Assembly: GCF_030296055.1 (NCBI RefSeq)
Contig: NZ_AP027370.1
Coordinates: 1,130,501-1,194,500 of the forward strand
Source of the DNA: Hydrogenimonas cancrithermarum
GTDB lineage: Bacteria; Campylobacterota; Campylobacteria; Campylobacterales; Hydrogenimonadaceae
Direction of reading: 5' to 3'
Length of the DNA: 64,000 nt
The notes under the pieces are model-generated. The model had not been told where the DNA came from. It ran no database searches and was given only the letters and a program-made list of their open reading frames with translations. Shown piece after piece: positions 43,226 to 52,505 of the stretch. How positions within the stretch are numbered: the first letter of the stretch is position 1; each line of letters opens with the position of its first letter. The position numbers were made by a program, and so were the translations under genes.

Positions 43226-44551
43226 TTACTCTTTTTGGACCTTTATCGTATCGTAGTTGACATAATTGACATGCGCACCTTTGACGATTTTCACATTGCG
43301 CCTATTGGTAACATCGACCAGATAGCTGCCTGGTTGAGTGACGCTTGTCTCGACACAGATTTTGGCCGCCTTCTCGATCACCTCTTTGGGCACCTGCTTT
43401 CGTCCGCCGCTTTGGACAATGCAGTGCGAAGAGGGACGGTCTTTGAGATGGAGCCAGATGTCGCCGGCTTTGGCGTTTTTCAGGACCCACTCGTTCTCAC
43501 GCTCGTTGCGCCCGACCATAACGCGAAACGAATCGATCCAGAAGATTTCGCACTGTGCTTTGGCCTGCCGTTTTTTCCGTTGCTGTTTCGGTGGAAAGAG
43601 CAGCGAAATCTCCCCTTCGTTCCGCGCCCGCTGCAGGTTCTCCAAAAGCCTCCGGTAGAAGGCGATACGGCTTTTGAGATTCTCCTCTTCGATATGCAGA
43701 TGTGCCGCCTTGTTGGCCGCCCGTTTCGAAAGGGCGTAAAAGTGCTCCCCTATCCGCTTTGGATTCGGAAGCGCCGGAAGCTCGATCGCCACAGGGTTTC
43801 CTTCGAAATCTTCGGTCCGCAGCTCTGTATCGTATGGCTTGATCTCATGAAGGTGCGCCAGCACGATCGAAGCGTACATCGCATACATCTGCGCCCTGTT
43901 CTCCAGTTCCGCTTTGTCGGGAAGGTGCTGCAACGCCTTCTCGAGACGTTCGATCTTTTTTTCGAGGGTCTGGGCATGGCGCGCTTTGAGCTGAACGAGA
44001 CGCCGTTCGCTTCGCACTCTTGCACGCTCTTCGAGCCATGCTTCAACCTCCACGATCTCACCTTCTGCACGCTTGCCACGGTAGGGCACCAGCGGCTTGA
44101 GCTCCACCCCTGGCTTGACGATCCGGTAGCTTGCATCGCTGTCGACATGACGCAGCGCTTCGAGAACCACCCCGTTTTCATCCAGAATGATCGCATTCGT
44201 ATGACGGCCGGTGAACTCGAGTTGCAAAAAGCTTTTTTGCGCCTTGTAGGCTCCTTGCAAAGAGGCTTCGATACGAATGATCTTATCATCCTGCGGCATA
44301 TCGACCCGAATGATCTTCGCACCGTTGAAACGCTTTTTGAGCATCGTGTCGAACGGCGCATGGTAACTTCGAACAGCCGCATTCACTCTCGCCGCAAAAA
44401 TTTCGCTGCGGCCACGCGAAAGGTCGAATCCGACAGCATCTTCTCTCTTGAAAACCAGCCGGATGACATTGTCGTCGATGCGTTCGGCAGATCGTATCTG
44501 CCCAAAACCGTTCAAATATGTCGCTATGGCTTTCAATTCATAAAATTTCAT
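43226..44551 (-). CDS. NFACT protein (RqcH/FbpA-like)
   Basis: NFACT proteins such as RqcH bind peptidyl-tRNA on stalled 50S subunits and add C-terminal Ala tails in ribosome quality control. The N-terminal NFACT-N domain, a coiled coil (about 175-300, RLVQLKARHAQTLEKKIERL) and the C-terminal NFACT-R RNA-binding domain (RVMVGRNERENEWVL, GDIWLHLKDRPSSHCIVQ) are visible. At 441 aa it is shorter than RqcH (about 570). Older literature calls such proteins fibronectin-binding. Whether it tails nascent chains here is an inference. Confidence 0.87.
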   Translation of the reverse strand: MKFYELKAIATYLNGFGQIRSAERIDDNVIRLVFKREDAVGFDLSRGRSEIFAARVNAAVRSYHAPFDTMLKKRFNGAKIIRVDMPQDDKIIRIEASLQGAYKAQKSFLQLEFTGRHTNAIILDENGVVLEALRHVDSDASYRIVKPGVELKPLVPYRGKRAEGEIVEVEAWLEERARVRSERRLVQLKARHAQTLEKKIERLEKALQHLPDKAELENRAQMYAMYASIVLAHLHEIKPYDTELRTEDFEGNPVAIELPALPNPKRIGEHFYALSKRAANKAAHLHIEEENLKSRIAFYRRLLENLQRARNEGEISLLFPPKQQRKKRQAKAQCEIFWIDSFRVMVGRNERENEWVLKNAKAGDIWLHLKDRPSSHCIVQSGGRKQVPKEVIEKAAKICVETSVTQPGSYLVDVTNRRNVKIVKGAHVNYVNYDTIKVQKE

Positions 44552-44584
44552 ACGCTCTTCGCTTGATTTTTTCTCTCTGGCCTA

Positions 44585-44612
44585 TTTATAATTTCTTATA
44601 TTCACCGATTAT
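44585..44612 (+). promoter_or_regulatory. Candidate sigma-28 promoter of the chemoreceptor gene
   Basis: TTTATAAT, 12 bases, then CCGATTAT on the plus strand copies the spacing of the flagellin and fliD promoters, though the -35 half is weaker. Many chemoreceptors are in the FliA regulon. It lies about 40 bases before the ATG, which has an AGGAAG ribosome site. Confidence 0.55.
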
Positions 44613-44653
44613 AGTGACGTATAGAATCCCCCTTTACAGGAAGAACAAAACAT

Positions 44654-46234
44654 ATGAAAACGACTCTCGCACTTTTTAAAACGATCCGCGCCAAATTCAT
44701 CGCGAATCTTGTTCTGTCGGTCATCGCCATCTTTATCAGTATCATTGTAGCATACTCTCTCGCCGTCAAAGATGTCGATACGATCATGAAAACCGACATC
44801 GGTTCCGTTGCGGACGCCCTGCAGCAGGAGACGCTCTACATCGCCGAAAGAGATCCGAAAGGGTACCTCGACCCTGCCTTCAAAAAACATATCTACGACA
44901 TTAAAATCGGAAAGAGCGGCTATGTCTATCTGATGGACGAAAAGGGGACGTTCGTCGTACATCCGAAAAAAGAGGGGAAAAACTTCGCCGGCCACGACTA
45001 TGTCGACAAAATCCGCCAAGACAGAAGAGGCGGTTTCCTCGAGTACACCTCCGCCGCCACGGGCCAGGAGAAGATCGTCGCCTATCGATATATCGCTCCG
45101 TGGAGACTCTGGATCGTCCCGGGTGTCAACAAAGCGGACTATTTCGAAAATATTCAAAAAAGCTTCATGCTGTGGTTCAGTATTCTCGGGATCGGGATGG
45201 TCGCACTGCTGACACTGCTCAACTACATCACGGGAATGAGTATTCTTGGCCCTATCCGGGAGCTCGACGACGTCGCCAAAGACCTGGCCGAAGGTGAAGG
45301 CGACCTGACCAAACGCCTTCCGATCAAAAGCGACGACGAGATCGGACTGGCCGGCCGCTACGTCAACCAGTTCATCGAGAAGATCCAGCAGCTTGTCAGA
45401 CAGGCAAAACGCAGCGGCCTGGCGACGATCGAAAAGATCGCCATGCTCGGCAAGAAGATCGATGCGGTGACGAAAAGTGCCCAGGAGACCTCCGAAGCGA
45501 CGGCACAGACACAGCATCTGGCCGACGAGATCCGCCGAACCGTGGATGCATCGTTGCATCTCAGCAGAGAGACCAAAGAGCGGATCGACACCATCGCGGG
45601 CGAGATGCATCTGGTAACCGAATCGATCGACCGCATCAACAACCGTATCAGCGAAACGGCCCACATCGAATCGGATCTGACGGTTCAGTTTGCCCACCTC
45701 AAGGACCAGGCGGGGTCGATCACCGAAGTGTTGCAGATGATATACGAAATCGCCGACCAGACCAATCTTCTGGCACTCAACGCCGCGATCGAAGCGGCTC
45801 GGGCGGGGGAACACGGACGCGGCTTTGCCGTCGTAGCCGACGAAGTCCGAAAACTGGCCGAACGGACCCAAAAGAGTCTGAGTGAAATCAACGCCACGAT
45901 CACGGTCGTCACGCAATCGATCGCAGATGCGGGAACACTGATGGGCAGGAATGCCGCGAATATCGAAGCGCTGCTCCAGCAAAGCGGCAATGCCAAAACG
46001 ACCATCGAAGCTTTCTACGGAAAACTCGACGAAACAGCTAAAATGAGCGACACCAACTTCGAAAGTACCCGGACGATCGTAGAAAAGATAGAGAAGATTC
46101 TGCAGAGCATCGATCGGATCGATTCGCTCTCGTCCGCCAATAGCGAAGAGGCGGAACAGATGCGCCGTATCGGGCAAGAGCTGGAGGCCCAGGCAAAAGA
46201 GCTGCAAACCCTGTTGGATACCTTTAAAAGTTAA
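44654..46234 (+). CDS. Methyl-accepting chemotaxis protein with Cache-type sensor
   Basis: The 526-aa receptor has membrane helices at about 17-37 and 175-196 with a periplasmic single-Cache-type domain between ([36 protein letters not shown]). A HAMP domain follows ([20 protein letters not shown]), then the MCP signalling helices with the hairpin tip [20 protein letters not shown] and [20 protein letters not shown]. It therefore signals through CheA/CheW. The ligand is unknown; Cache domains of this form often bind small organic acids. It stands alone, divergent from NFACT, behind a sigma-28-like promoter. Confidence 0.93.
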   Translation: MKTTLALFKTIRAKFIANLVLSVIAIFISIIVAYSLAVKDVDTIMKTDIGSVADALQQETLYIAERDPKGYLDPAFKKHIYDIKIGKSGYVYLMDEKGTFVVHPKKEGKNFAGHDYVDKIRQDRRGGFLEYTSAATGQEKIVAYRYIAPWRLWIVPGVNKADYFENIQKSFMLWFSILGIGMVALLTLLNYITGMSILGPIRELDDVAKDLAEGEGDLTKRLPIKSDDEIGLAGRYVNQFIEKIQQLVRQAKRSGLATIEKIAMLGKKIDAVTKSAQETSEATAQTQHLADEIRRTVDASLHLSRETKERIDTIAGEMHLVTESIDRINNRISETAHIESDLTVQFAHLKDQAGSITEVLQMIYEIADQTNLLALNAAIEAARAGEHGRGFAVVADEVRKLAERTQKSLSEINATITVVTQSIADAGTLMGRNAANIEALLQQSGNAKTTIEAFYGKLDETAKMSDTNFESTRTIVEKIEKILQSIDRIDSLSSANSEEAEQMRRIGQELEAQAKELQTLLDTFKS

Positions 46235-46249
46235 TCAGCCCCTTTTTGC

Positions 46250-46255
46250 TATAAT
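46250..46255 (+). promoter_or_regulatory. -10 element of leuC
   Basis: A perfect TATAAT in TTTTTGCTATAATCGC lies 48 bases before the leuC ATG, just after the chemoreceptor stop. An AGAAGGA ribosome binding site precedes the ATG. Confidence 0.6.
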
Positions 46256-46303
46256 CGCGCCAGTTTACTCTAATGGCGCGTTGCGCCTTCCAGAAGGATT
46301 TTC

Positions 46304-47569
46304 ATGGGACAGACCATTACCGAAAAGATTTTCAGCGAGCATATCGGACGCGACGTCAAAGCGGGCGAGATCGTTCGCTGCGACATCGACATGGTGATCG
46401 GCAACGACATCACGACGCCGATCTCGATCCGTGCGTTCGAAGAGAGCGGCGCGACGAAACTGGCCAATCCCGACGGCTTCTCGATCGTCATGGACCACTT
46501 CATTCCGGCCAAGGATATCGCCAGCGCCAACCAGGCGAAGATCAGCCGCGAATTCGCCTACAAGCATGACCTCAAACACTTTTTCGACGAGAAGGATATG
46601 GGGATCGAGCATGCGCTGCTGCCTGAAAAGGGGCTTGTCGTACCAGGTGACGTCATCATCGGTGCCGACAGCCACACCTGCACCCACGGCGCACTCGGCG
46701 CTTTCTCGACCGGGATGGGATCGACCGACCTGGCCTTCGCGATGATCACGGGCGGCAACTGGTTCAAAGTGCCCGAGACGATCAAGGTCGTTTTCACCGG
46801 AAAACCGGGCGAGCACATCTATGGCAAAGACCTGATCCTGGAGCTGATCCGCATGATCGGTGTCGACGGCGCGCTCTACAAGGCGCTCGAGTTTACCGGC
46901 GACACCATCGAATACCTCAGCATGGACGACCGCTTCAGCCTCTGCAACATGGCGATCGAAGCGGGTGCGAAGAGCGGTATCATCGCTGTGGACGAGGTTA
47001 CAAAAGCGTTTCTTGCCGACAAACCACTGGCGCGCGAGCCGAAGTTCCACTACTCCGACCCCGATGCCAAATACTGCCAGACGATCGAGATCGATGTCAG
47101 CAAGCTCGAACCCGTCATCGCCTACCCGCACCTGCCGAGCAACGGCAAGCCGATCAGCCAGGCCGTCGCGGACGATCTGAAGATCGACCAGGTCTTTATC
47201 GGAAGCTGCACCAACGGGCGCCTCGGTGACATCAAAATCGCGGCGGAAATCGTCAGAGGCAAGCGTGTCGCACGCCATACCCGCATGATCGTCACGCCCG
47301 CAACCCAAAAGATTCTCAAAGCAGCCGAGAAAGCGGGCTACATCGACACACTGATCGATGCAGGCGCCGTCGTTTCCAACCCCACCTGCGGCGCATGCCT
47401 GGGGGGCTACATGGGAATCCTCGGCGACAATGAGCGCTGCATCTCCACGACCAACCGCAACTTCGTCGGCCGCATGGGCGCGCGAAGCAGTGAGATCTAC
47501 CTCGCCAACTCCGCCGTCGCAGCCGCCAGCGCGATTGCGGGAAAAATCGTCGACCCACGCGATATCTAA
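46304..47569 (+). CDS. leuC: 3-isopropylmalate dehydratase large subunit
   Basis: LeuC with LeuD isomerises 2-isopropylmalate to 3-isopropylmalate in leucine synthesis. The three [4Fe-4S] cysteines lie in GSCTNGRLGD and PTCGACLGG. GADSHTCTHGALGAFSTGMG is the substrate-binding segment. The 421-aa length matches the archaeal/epsilon type of LeuC, which is related to homoaconitase, so aconitase-like side activity is possible. leuD is not next to it; mobA starts at the last base of its stop codon. Confidence 0.93.
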   Translation: MGQTITEKIFSEHIGRDVKAGEIVRCDIDMVIGNDITTPISIRAFEESGATKLANPDGFSIVMDHFIPAKDIASANQAKISREFAYKHDLKHFFDEKDMGIEHALLPEKGLVVPGDVIIGADSHTCTHGALGAFSTGMGSTDLAFAMITGGNWFKVPETIKVVFTGKPGEHIYGKDLILELIRMIGVDGALYKALEFTGDTIEYLSMDDRFSLCNMAIEAGAKSGIIAVDEVTKAFLADKPLAREPKFHYSDPDAKYCQTIEIDVSKLEPVIAYPHLPSNGKPISQAVADDLKIDQVFIGSCTNGRLGDIKIAAEIVRGKRVARHTRMIVTPATQKILKAAEKAGYIDTLIDAGAVVSNPTCGACLGGYMGILGDNERCISTTNRNFVGRMGARSSEIYLANSAVAAASAIAGKIVDPRDI

Positions 47570-48150
47570 TGCCCCGGATCCCTCTCCCCTGCGTCATCTT
47601 CGCCGGCGGCAGGAGTTCGCGCATGGGGGAGGACAAGGCACTGCTCCCCTTCGGCGGTTACGCTACACTCGCCGAGTATCAATACCGACGCGTTTCACCT
47701 CTTTTCAAGCATACCTGCATCAGCACGAAAACCGATAAATTTCCCTTCAAAGCAACACTTGTATTCGATAGCAAAATGCGCCAGACCCATGCCCCGACCT
47801 CCGGGCTCATCGCCGTATTCAAAACACTCGAAGAGGATGCTTTCTTCGCCCTTGGCGTCGACACCCCCTTCGTAGACGAATCCGTTATAAAAAAGCTTGT
47901 CGAAGCGTATGAAAAAGAGGAGGCCGATGCCATCATCGCCAAGAGCCCCAATGGCATCCACCCGATGTGTGGCATCTACACGAGAAAGATGTTACCCAGA
48001 CTCGAAGAGATGGTCGCGAACAACCAGCATCGGCTAGGCTATCTGCTGAAACTCTCGAATACACTCTTCGTCAATTTCCAAACGGACGAACCGTTCTTCA
48101 ACCTAAACTACCCGGAAGAATACAGAACGGCCCTGAAAAAATCCCGATAA
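47569..48150 (+). CDS. mobA: Molybdenum cofactor guanylyltransferase
   Basis: MobA attaches GMP to molybdopterin to form the bis-MGD cofactor of DMSO-reductase family enzymes such as formate dehydrogenase and nitrate reductase. The nucleotide-binding motif is FAGGRSSRMGEDKALL at the N-terminus, and ALGVDTPFVDES holds the metal-binding Asp. The 193-aa length is normal. It overlaps leuC by one base (TAATG). Confidence 0.93.
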   Translation: MPRIPLPCVIFAGGRSSRMGEDKALLPFGGYATLAEYQYRRVSPLFKHTCISTKTDKFPFKATLVFDSKMRQTHAPTSGLIAVFKTLEEDAFFALGVDTPFVDESVIKKLVEAYEKEEADAIIAKSPNGIHPMCGIYTRKMLPRLEEMVANNQHRLGYLLKLSNTLFVNFQTDEPFFNLNYPEEYRTALKKSR

Positions 48151-48177
48151 CCGTGATGGAAATATATATGGAGCGAG

Positions 48178-48196
48178 GGAGCGCTGTCAGCGCTCC
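48178..48196. terminator. Hairpin between convergent mobA and the LysR gene
   Basis: GGAGCGCT (48178-48185) and AGCGCTCC (48189-48196) form an eight-pair perfect stem with a three-base loop. It overlaps the last codons of the LysR gene. No T run follows on either strand, so termination is only a suggestion from its convergent position. Confidence 0.35.
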
Positions 48197-49089
48197 AATA
48201 TCTTGCCCAGCTGCATTCGCGTAAAGTAGATAAACTTGTTGAGTAGAGAAGTTTTGTATTTGTCTTTATGGTAAATCAGAAGAAACTGCCGTTCGAACCT
48301 CAGTTTTTTGATCTTCACCTCGAAGAGATCTTCGCGTTCGAGCTCTTTCATCACACTGATACGCGGCAGACAGGTGAGACATTTGCCACTCTGGATCAGC
48401 ATATTTTTGATCGATTCCGGGTGCCCGAGCTCCAAAAAGAGGTTGAGCTGTGTCGCCATGTCGCCAAGATGGGTCAAAAAGACTTCCCGCGTTCCGGATC
48501 CCTCCTCCCGAAGGATCCACCGTTTGTCCAGAAGTTTGTCGATATAATACCCCTCCTCATTCGAGGCGAGCTCTCTGTCTCCCGTCACGACGATCAGTTC
48601 GTCGAGCCCCACAACCTCCTGTTTGATCGAGGTCGAATCGACATTCCCTTCGACGAATCCCAAGTCGATGGCACCGTTTTCGATCATCTCCACGATATTT
48701 CTGGTATTGCCGATTTTCAGATTCACTTTCACCCGCGGATAGCTCTTCATATAGTCGCAGATGATCGGAGGGATCAGGTAATCGGCGATTGTCGTACTCA
48801 CCCCGATCAGCAGCTCACCGTTATTTTCGTCGTTTTTGAACTCCTCCTCGATATCGTTGAGCTTGCTGACAAGCGGCGCGATCGCCTCCGCGAAGGCCCT
48901 TCCCTTTTCATTGAGCGCGAGTTTCTTGTTGATGCGGTCGAAAAGTTTGTACCCGATGATATTTTCGAGCTCCTTGATCGACATCGACACCGCCGACTGA
49001 CTGAGCCCCATCTTTTCGGCTACTTTGGTCAGATGGCCGGTATGAGCCACCTCGAGAAAAATCTCCATTTGGCGCAGTGTTGCTTTCAT
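48187..49089 (-). CDS. LysR-type transcriptional regulator
   Basis: A winged helix-turn-helix (about 1-60, LRQMEIFLEVAHTGHLTKVA, EKMGLSQSAVSMSIKELEN) leads to a periplasmic-binding-like effector domain (GELLIGVSTTIADYLIPPII, EEGSGTREVF). The ATG giving MKATLRQMEIF is preferred, since earlier possible starts add only a nonconserved tail. The length is 300 aa. It is divergent from the YeiH-type gene and shares with it a region containing inverted repeats, so it most likely controls that gene and itself, as YeiE does for yeiH in E. coli. The effector may be a sulphur anion such as sulphite; that is inference. Confidence 0.9.
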   Translation of the reverse strand: MKATLRQMEIFLEVAHTGHLTKVAEKMGLSQSAVSMSIKELENIIGYKLFDRINKKLALNEKGRAFAEAIAPLVSKLNDIEEEFKNDENNGELLIGVSTTIADYLIPPIICDYMKSYPRVKVNLKIGNTRNIVEMIENGAIDLGFVEGNVDSTSIKQEVVGLDELIVVTGDRELASNEEGYYIDKLLDKRWILREEGSGTREVFLTHLGDMATQLNLFLELGHPESIKNMLIQSGKCLTCLPRISVMKELEREDLFEVKIKKLRFERQFLLIYHKDKYKTSLLNKFIYFTRMQLGKILER

Positions 49090-49158
49090 TTTTCTTATCC
49101 GTTCTCTCACTAATGTCAAATTTTTTTATTATTGTATCATATTTTGTTTATTTTGTTT

Positions 49159-49196
49159 ATAAGTATTTTTATACTATAATAATGAGTGATACTTAT
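49159..49196. promoter_or_regulatory. Inverted-repeat operator and -10 between the LysR and YeiH-type genes
   Basis: ATAAGTAT (49159-49166) and ATACTTAT (49189-49196) are exact inverted copies. Inside, AGTAT-TTTT-ATACT (49162-49175) is a perfect palindrome that fits the LysR T-N11-A rule. A TATAAT -10 for the YeiH-type gene (49175-49180) is embedded in it, so bound regulator would contact the promoter. The rest of the 172-base gap is A/T-rich. Confidence 0.65.
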
Positions 49197-49261
49197 CTCA
49201 GTCCAATAATTCCAACAGTAATCCTGATAAATAACACCTCCAACAGACTGAAAGGATCGAC

Positions 49262-50344
49262 ATGGCATTTTCACCCGAAAAAAGAAAAGGTACCATCAGC
49301 GGCATCATTTTCGTCGCACTCGTCGCAGCCTCCGCAACCTACATCGCAGGTCTCGGGCCGGTACAGAAACTCGGCATCTCCCCGCTTGTCGTCGGTATCG
49401 TCATCGGTATCTTCTACGCCAACACACTCCACAACCATTTCCCCGCGGCATGGGAGACGGGTATCGTCTTTTCAGCCAAGAAGATTCTTCGCTTCGCAAT
49501 CGTTTTCTATGGGTTCAGGATCACCTTCCAGCAGATCGCCGAAGTGGGTATCGAAGGGTTCATGGTTTCGCTCATCATGCTCTCGACCACCTTCATCATG
49601 GGAACATGGCTCGGCCACAAAATCTTCAAACTCGACCGCGACACGGCGATGCTGACCGCATCGGGTGCCTCTGTCTGCGGTGCTGCCGCCGTTCTCGCGA
49701 CCGAACCCGTACTGAAAGCCGAAGAGCACAAAGCCGCCGTCGCCGTCTCTATGGTCGTACTTTTCGGTACGATCGCGATGTTCCTCTACCCGGCACTCCT
49801 GAAAGCAGGTATCTTTCATATGACACCGCAGGAGTTTGGTATTTACGCCGGTGGCACCATTCATGAGGTGGCGCAGGTCGTCGCCGTCGGTTCCATCGAC
49901 GGCCCCGATACCGAAATGGCCAAAGCCGCCGTCATCGTCAAGATGACCCGTGTCATCATGATCGCCCCGATGCTGATACTATTGGGCATCTACCTCTCCT
50001 ATACTGCGAAGAAAACGGGTACTGAAGCTGGCGGTGTCAAACTGGTCATACCCTGGTTCGCCGTCTACTTCATCGGAATGGCAGGCGTCAACTCACTGAT
50101 CCAGGGATATGTCGAAAGCGGCGCATCCGAAAGTATGGCACAGACGATCCAAAGCACCATCGCCAACATCAACGCCATCGATACCTTCCTCCTCACGATG
50201 GCGATGACGGCACTCGGAATGGGTACCCGCTTCGCCAAATTCAAAGGGCTTGGCCTCGCACCTCTCTACGCCGCCAGCGCCATGTTCGCCTGGCTCGTCA
50301 TCGGCGGCTACTTCATCACGAAGTGGGTCGTGGCGGTCTTTTAG
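49262..50344 (+). CDS. YeiH/UPF0324-family membrane protein (putative sulphate/sulphite exporter)
   Basis: The 360-aa protein has about ten membrane helices and the PSE/YeiH family motifs LGISPLVVGIVIGIFYAN, LRFAIVFYGFRITFQQIAEVG, ASGASVCGAAAVLA and YAGGTIHEVAQVVAVG. The family is annotated as putative sulphate exporters; taurine or sulphite export has been suggested, and direct proof is limited. The divergent LysR gene supports control by a small anion. Its last four bases overlap the convergent epimerase gene. Confidence 0.88.
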   Translation: MAFSPEKRKGTISGIIFVALVAASATYIAGLGPVQKLGISPLVVGIVIGIFYANTLHNHFPAAWETGIVFSAKKILRFAIVFYGFRITFQQIAEVGIEGFMVSLIMLSTTFIMGTWLGHKIFKLDRDTAMLTASGASVCGAAAVLATEPVLKAEEHKAAVAVSMVVLFGTIAMFLYPALLKAGIFHMTPQEFGIYAGGTIHEVAQVVAVGSIDGPDTEMAKAAVIVKMTRVIMIAPMLILLGIYLSYTAKKTGTEAGGVKLVIPWFAVYFIGMAGVNSLIQGYVESGASESMAQTIQSTIANINAIDTFLLTMAMTALGMGTRFAKFKGLGLAPLYAASAMFAWLVIGGYFITKWVVAVF

Positions 50345-51387
50345 GATAAAAAGATTTCGTTTCCCTTGAACGCCATCCCGCTCCCCTGCGGGATGCTTTC
50401 ATAAAGCAGCGGACTGTCCAGATCCGCATAGCGTATCGTTTCAGGATACGCCATCGCCAATTGAAGCGCCGCCTTGATCGAGGCGGGGCTTTCGAGCATC
50501 GAGCCCATCATGCACTTCACACCCCTCGCTTCACACCACTCCACTATTTCCCGTGCCTTGTAAATGCCGCCGCACTTCATCAGTTTGATGTTGATCATCT
50601 CGGCCGCTTTCGTTCCGATAACCCGTTTGGCATCTTCGAGGGTGAAGACCGACTCGTCGGCGAGAATGGGGATGGGGCTTTGCGCGGTGACGGCCTGCAT
50701 CCCCTCGAGATTTTCGGCCGGCAGAGGTTGTTCGATCAGCTCGATGCCAAGATCCGAGACAGCACCGATCATCTTCAGCGCTTCGGTTTCGCTCCATGCC
50801 TGGTTGGCATCGACGAGAAGCAGGGCATCGGGTACGGCCCTCCTGACACCTTCAAGTCGTGCGATGTCCCGACCGTCCCTGCCGCCCACTTTGACTTTGA
50901 GAATGTCGAAGCCCTCGGCGAGAGCTATCCTTGCATCGGCAGCCATCGTACCGGGATCGTTCAGGCTGATCGTGACGTCGGTTTCGACGGAACGGTTTTC
51001 ACCACCGAGGAATCGGTAGAGCGGCTGGCACGTCTGCTTGCAAAAGAGATCGTAAAGTGCGATGTCGACGGCTGCTTTGGCACTGGTTGCGCCTTTGCAG
51101 CTTGTATGAAGGATCTTTTGCACCTCTTCCATCGTTTCGAAAGGTTTGTGCAGCATATTCGGCGCGATCTTCGCCTCGATGGTCGATCGGATCGATTGAA
51201 GATTTTCCCCCGTAATCACTTCGGTGGGCGGCGCCTCGCCGATACCCTGCAGACCGCCGTCCGTGCTTAGCGTCACACGGACCGCTTCGACATTTTCAAC
51301 ACGCCGCAACGCCGTGACGAAAGGCGTCTTGAGCGGTATTTCAACGGTTGAAAAGACGATATCCGTAATCGTCACGATGCGATCCAC
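50341..51387 (-). CDS. Dipeptide (L-Ala-D/L-Glu-type) epimerase, enolase superfamily
   Basis: It belongs to the MLE subgroup of the enolase superfamily. Catalytic and metal residues are K164-x-K166 (KVKVGG), D193 (VDANQAW), E219 (LIEQPLP), D244 (ADES) and K268 (NIKLMKCGG), and the C-terminal MGSMLESP matches dipeptide epimerases. These invert the second residue of L-Ala-D-Glu from peptidoglycan so it can be degraded. The start is GTG; another GTG four codons in is possible. It overlaps the DUF819 gene by 16 bases, and an amidase lies just upstream, supporting a role in murein peptide recycling. Confidence 0.87.
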   Translation of the reverse strand: MDRIVTITDIVFSTVEIPLKTPFVTALRRVENVEAVRVTLSTDGGLQGIGEAPPTEVITGENLQSIRSTIEAKIAPNMLHKPFETMEEVQKILHTSCKGATSAKAAVDIALYDLFCKQTCQPLYRFLGGENRSVETDVTISLNDPGTMAADARIALAEGFDILKVKVGGRDGRDIARLEGVRRAVPDALLLVDANQAWSETEALKMIGAVSDLGIELIEQPLPAENLEGMQAVTAQSPIPILADESVFTLEDAKRVIGTKAAEMINIKLMKCGGIYKAREIVEWCEARGVKCMMGSMLESPASIKAALQLAMAYPETIRYADLDSPLLYESIPQGSGMAFKGNEIFLS

Positions 51388-52505
51388 CGCAGCGTATAGC
51401 CGACCAACAGACCGCCGAAGGTACCGATGAGATACCCCATTATCGCCATCAGCACGGCGATACCGATGAGTGCACGATTATAGGCGCCGGCGAGAATGGG
51501 AGCCGAAGCGACACCACCGATGTTGGCGAGCGAAGCGACGGCAATACTGAAGAGATCGAGCTTGAACTTTTTGGCCACGATGGCCATCATAAGTGCATGC
51601 AGCGCGAGAATGGCAGCGCCGGCAGCGATGTAGCGCGGCACTGCACCAAAGTCGGCAAAATCGGCACGCGAACCGATCAGGGCGACCAGAAGAAGGAGCA
51701 TCGTGGAGGCCAGCTCGTTCGAGCCGTTGATACGTGAAAGCGGTGTATAGGCACCAACGAGTCCGGCGAAGGTGGCGACGAGTACCGTCCATGTCGTCGT
51801 GCCCAAACCTCCGAGATGCATGCCGACGAACTGCGAAACGATGGCGACGGCGAAGGCGGTGCCCAGCAGCAGCCAGTAGCGTTTGGGGCCGATCGTACAG
51901 GCGCATCCGAGATCGGAGAGCACAACCGAACTCTCCACCGCGCCACTCCAGCGTGCAAAAAGCGGGGCGATACGCACGAGAGAAAGCAGCAGCATCACCC
52001 AAAAGGTATAGTCTACGGCATCGACGACGAGGGTATAGCCCATCATCGTTTCGTTGACATTCAGAGCACTTCCGACGGCGAGCATGTTGGCTGTACCGCC
52101 CATCCAGCTGCCGCATAGTGCACCGAAAAGACCCGCCTCATCCCGGCCAAATCCAAAACTCCAAAAGACGAGGAAAAACGCGATGCCAATGGAGAGTGTC
52201 GCAGCGACGTAGGCAATGAGCAGCGGCCGGCCGAGTTTCAGAAAACGGCGCAGGTCGACGTGCAGAAGCATCAGAAAGAGCATTGCCGGCAAAAGGTTGT
52301 TTTTGGCGGTTTTGTAGACGGCGCCGATCGCTTCGTTGCGTTCCCAAAGTCCCGTCTGCGCCGCAACCATCGCCGCCATGTAGATCAAAACGATGGCAGG
52401 CAGGTAGGTAAAGTAACGCCGGGTACGATCGAAGCGTTCGGCAATGCCGAAAACGGCGGCGATCGAGGCGATAGAGACGAGATAGAAGAGCGGCGAGGCG
52501 ATCAT
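51372..52505 (-). CDS. DUF819-family membrane protein, possible transporter
   Basis: This 377-aa protein has 10-12 membrane helices and the DUF819/YjcL motifs, including LFGALCGSWMGGTANMLAVG and VASLANIGGVASAPILAGAY, two inverted-repeat halves with Gly-rich re-entrant loops typical of secondary transporters. The family has no agreed substrate. Its coupling to an epimerase gene (16-base overlap) and an amidase gene (four-base overlap) suggests that it carries a murein peptide, such as L-Ala-D-Glu, across the inner membrane. That substrate is a hypothesis. Confidence 0.85.
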   Translation of the reverse strand: MIASPLFYLVSIASIAAVFGIAERFDRTRRYFTYLPAIVLIYMAAMVAAQTGLWERNEAIGAVYKTAKNNLLPAMLFLMLLHVDLRRFLKLGRPLLIAYVAATLSIGIAFFLVFWSFGFGRDEAGLFGALCGSWMGGTANMLAVGSALNVNETMMGYTLVVDAVDYTFWVMLLLSLVRIAPLFARWSGAVESSVVLSDLGCACTIGPKRYWLLLGTAFAVAIVSQFVGMHLGGLGTTTWTVLVATFAGLVGAYTPLSRINGSNELASTMLLLLVALIGSRADFADFGAVPRYIAAGAAILALHALMMAIVAKKFKLDLFSIAVASLANIGGVASAPILAGAYNRALIGIAVLMAIMGYLIGTFGGLLVGYTLRWIAS

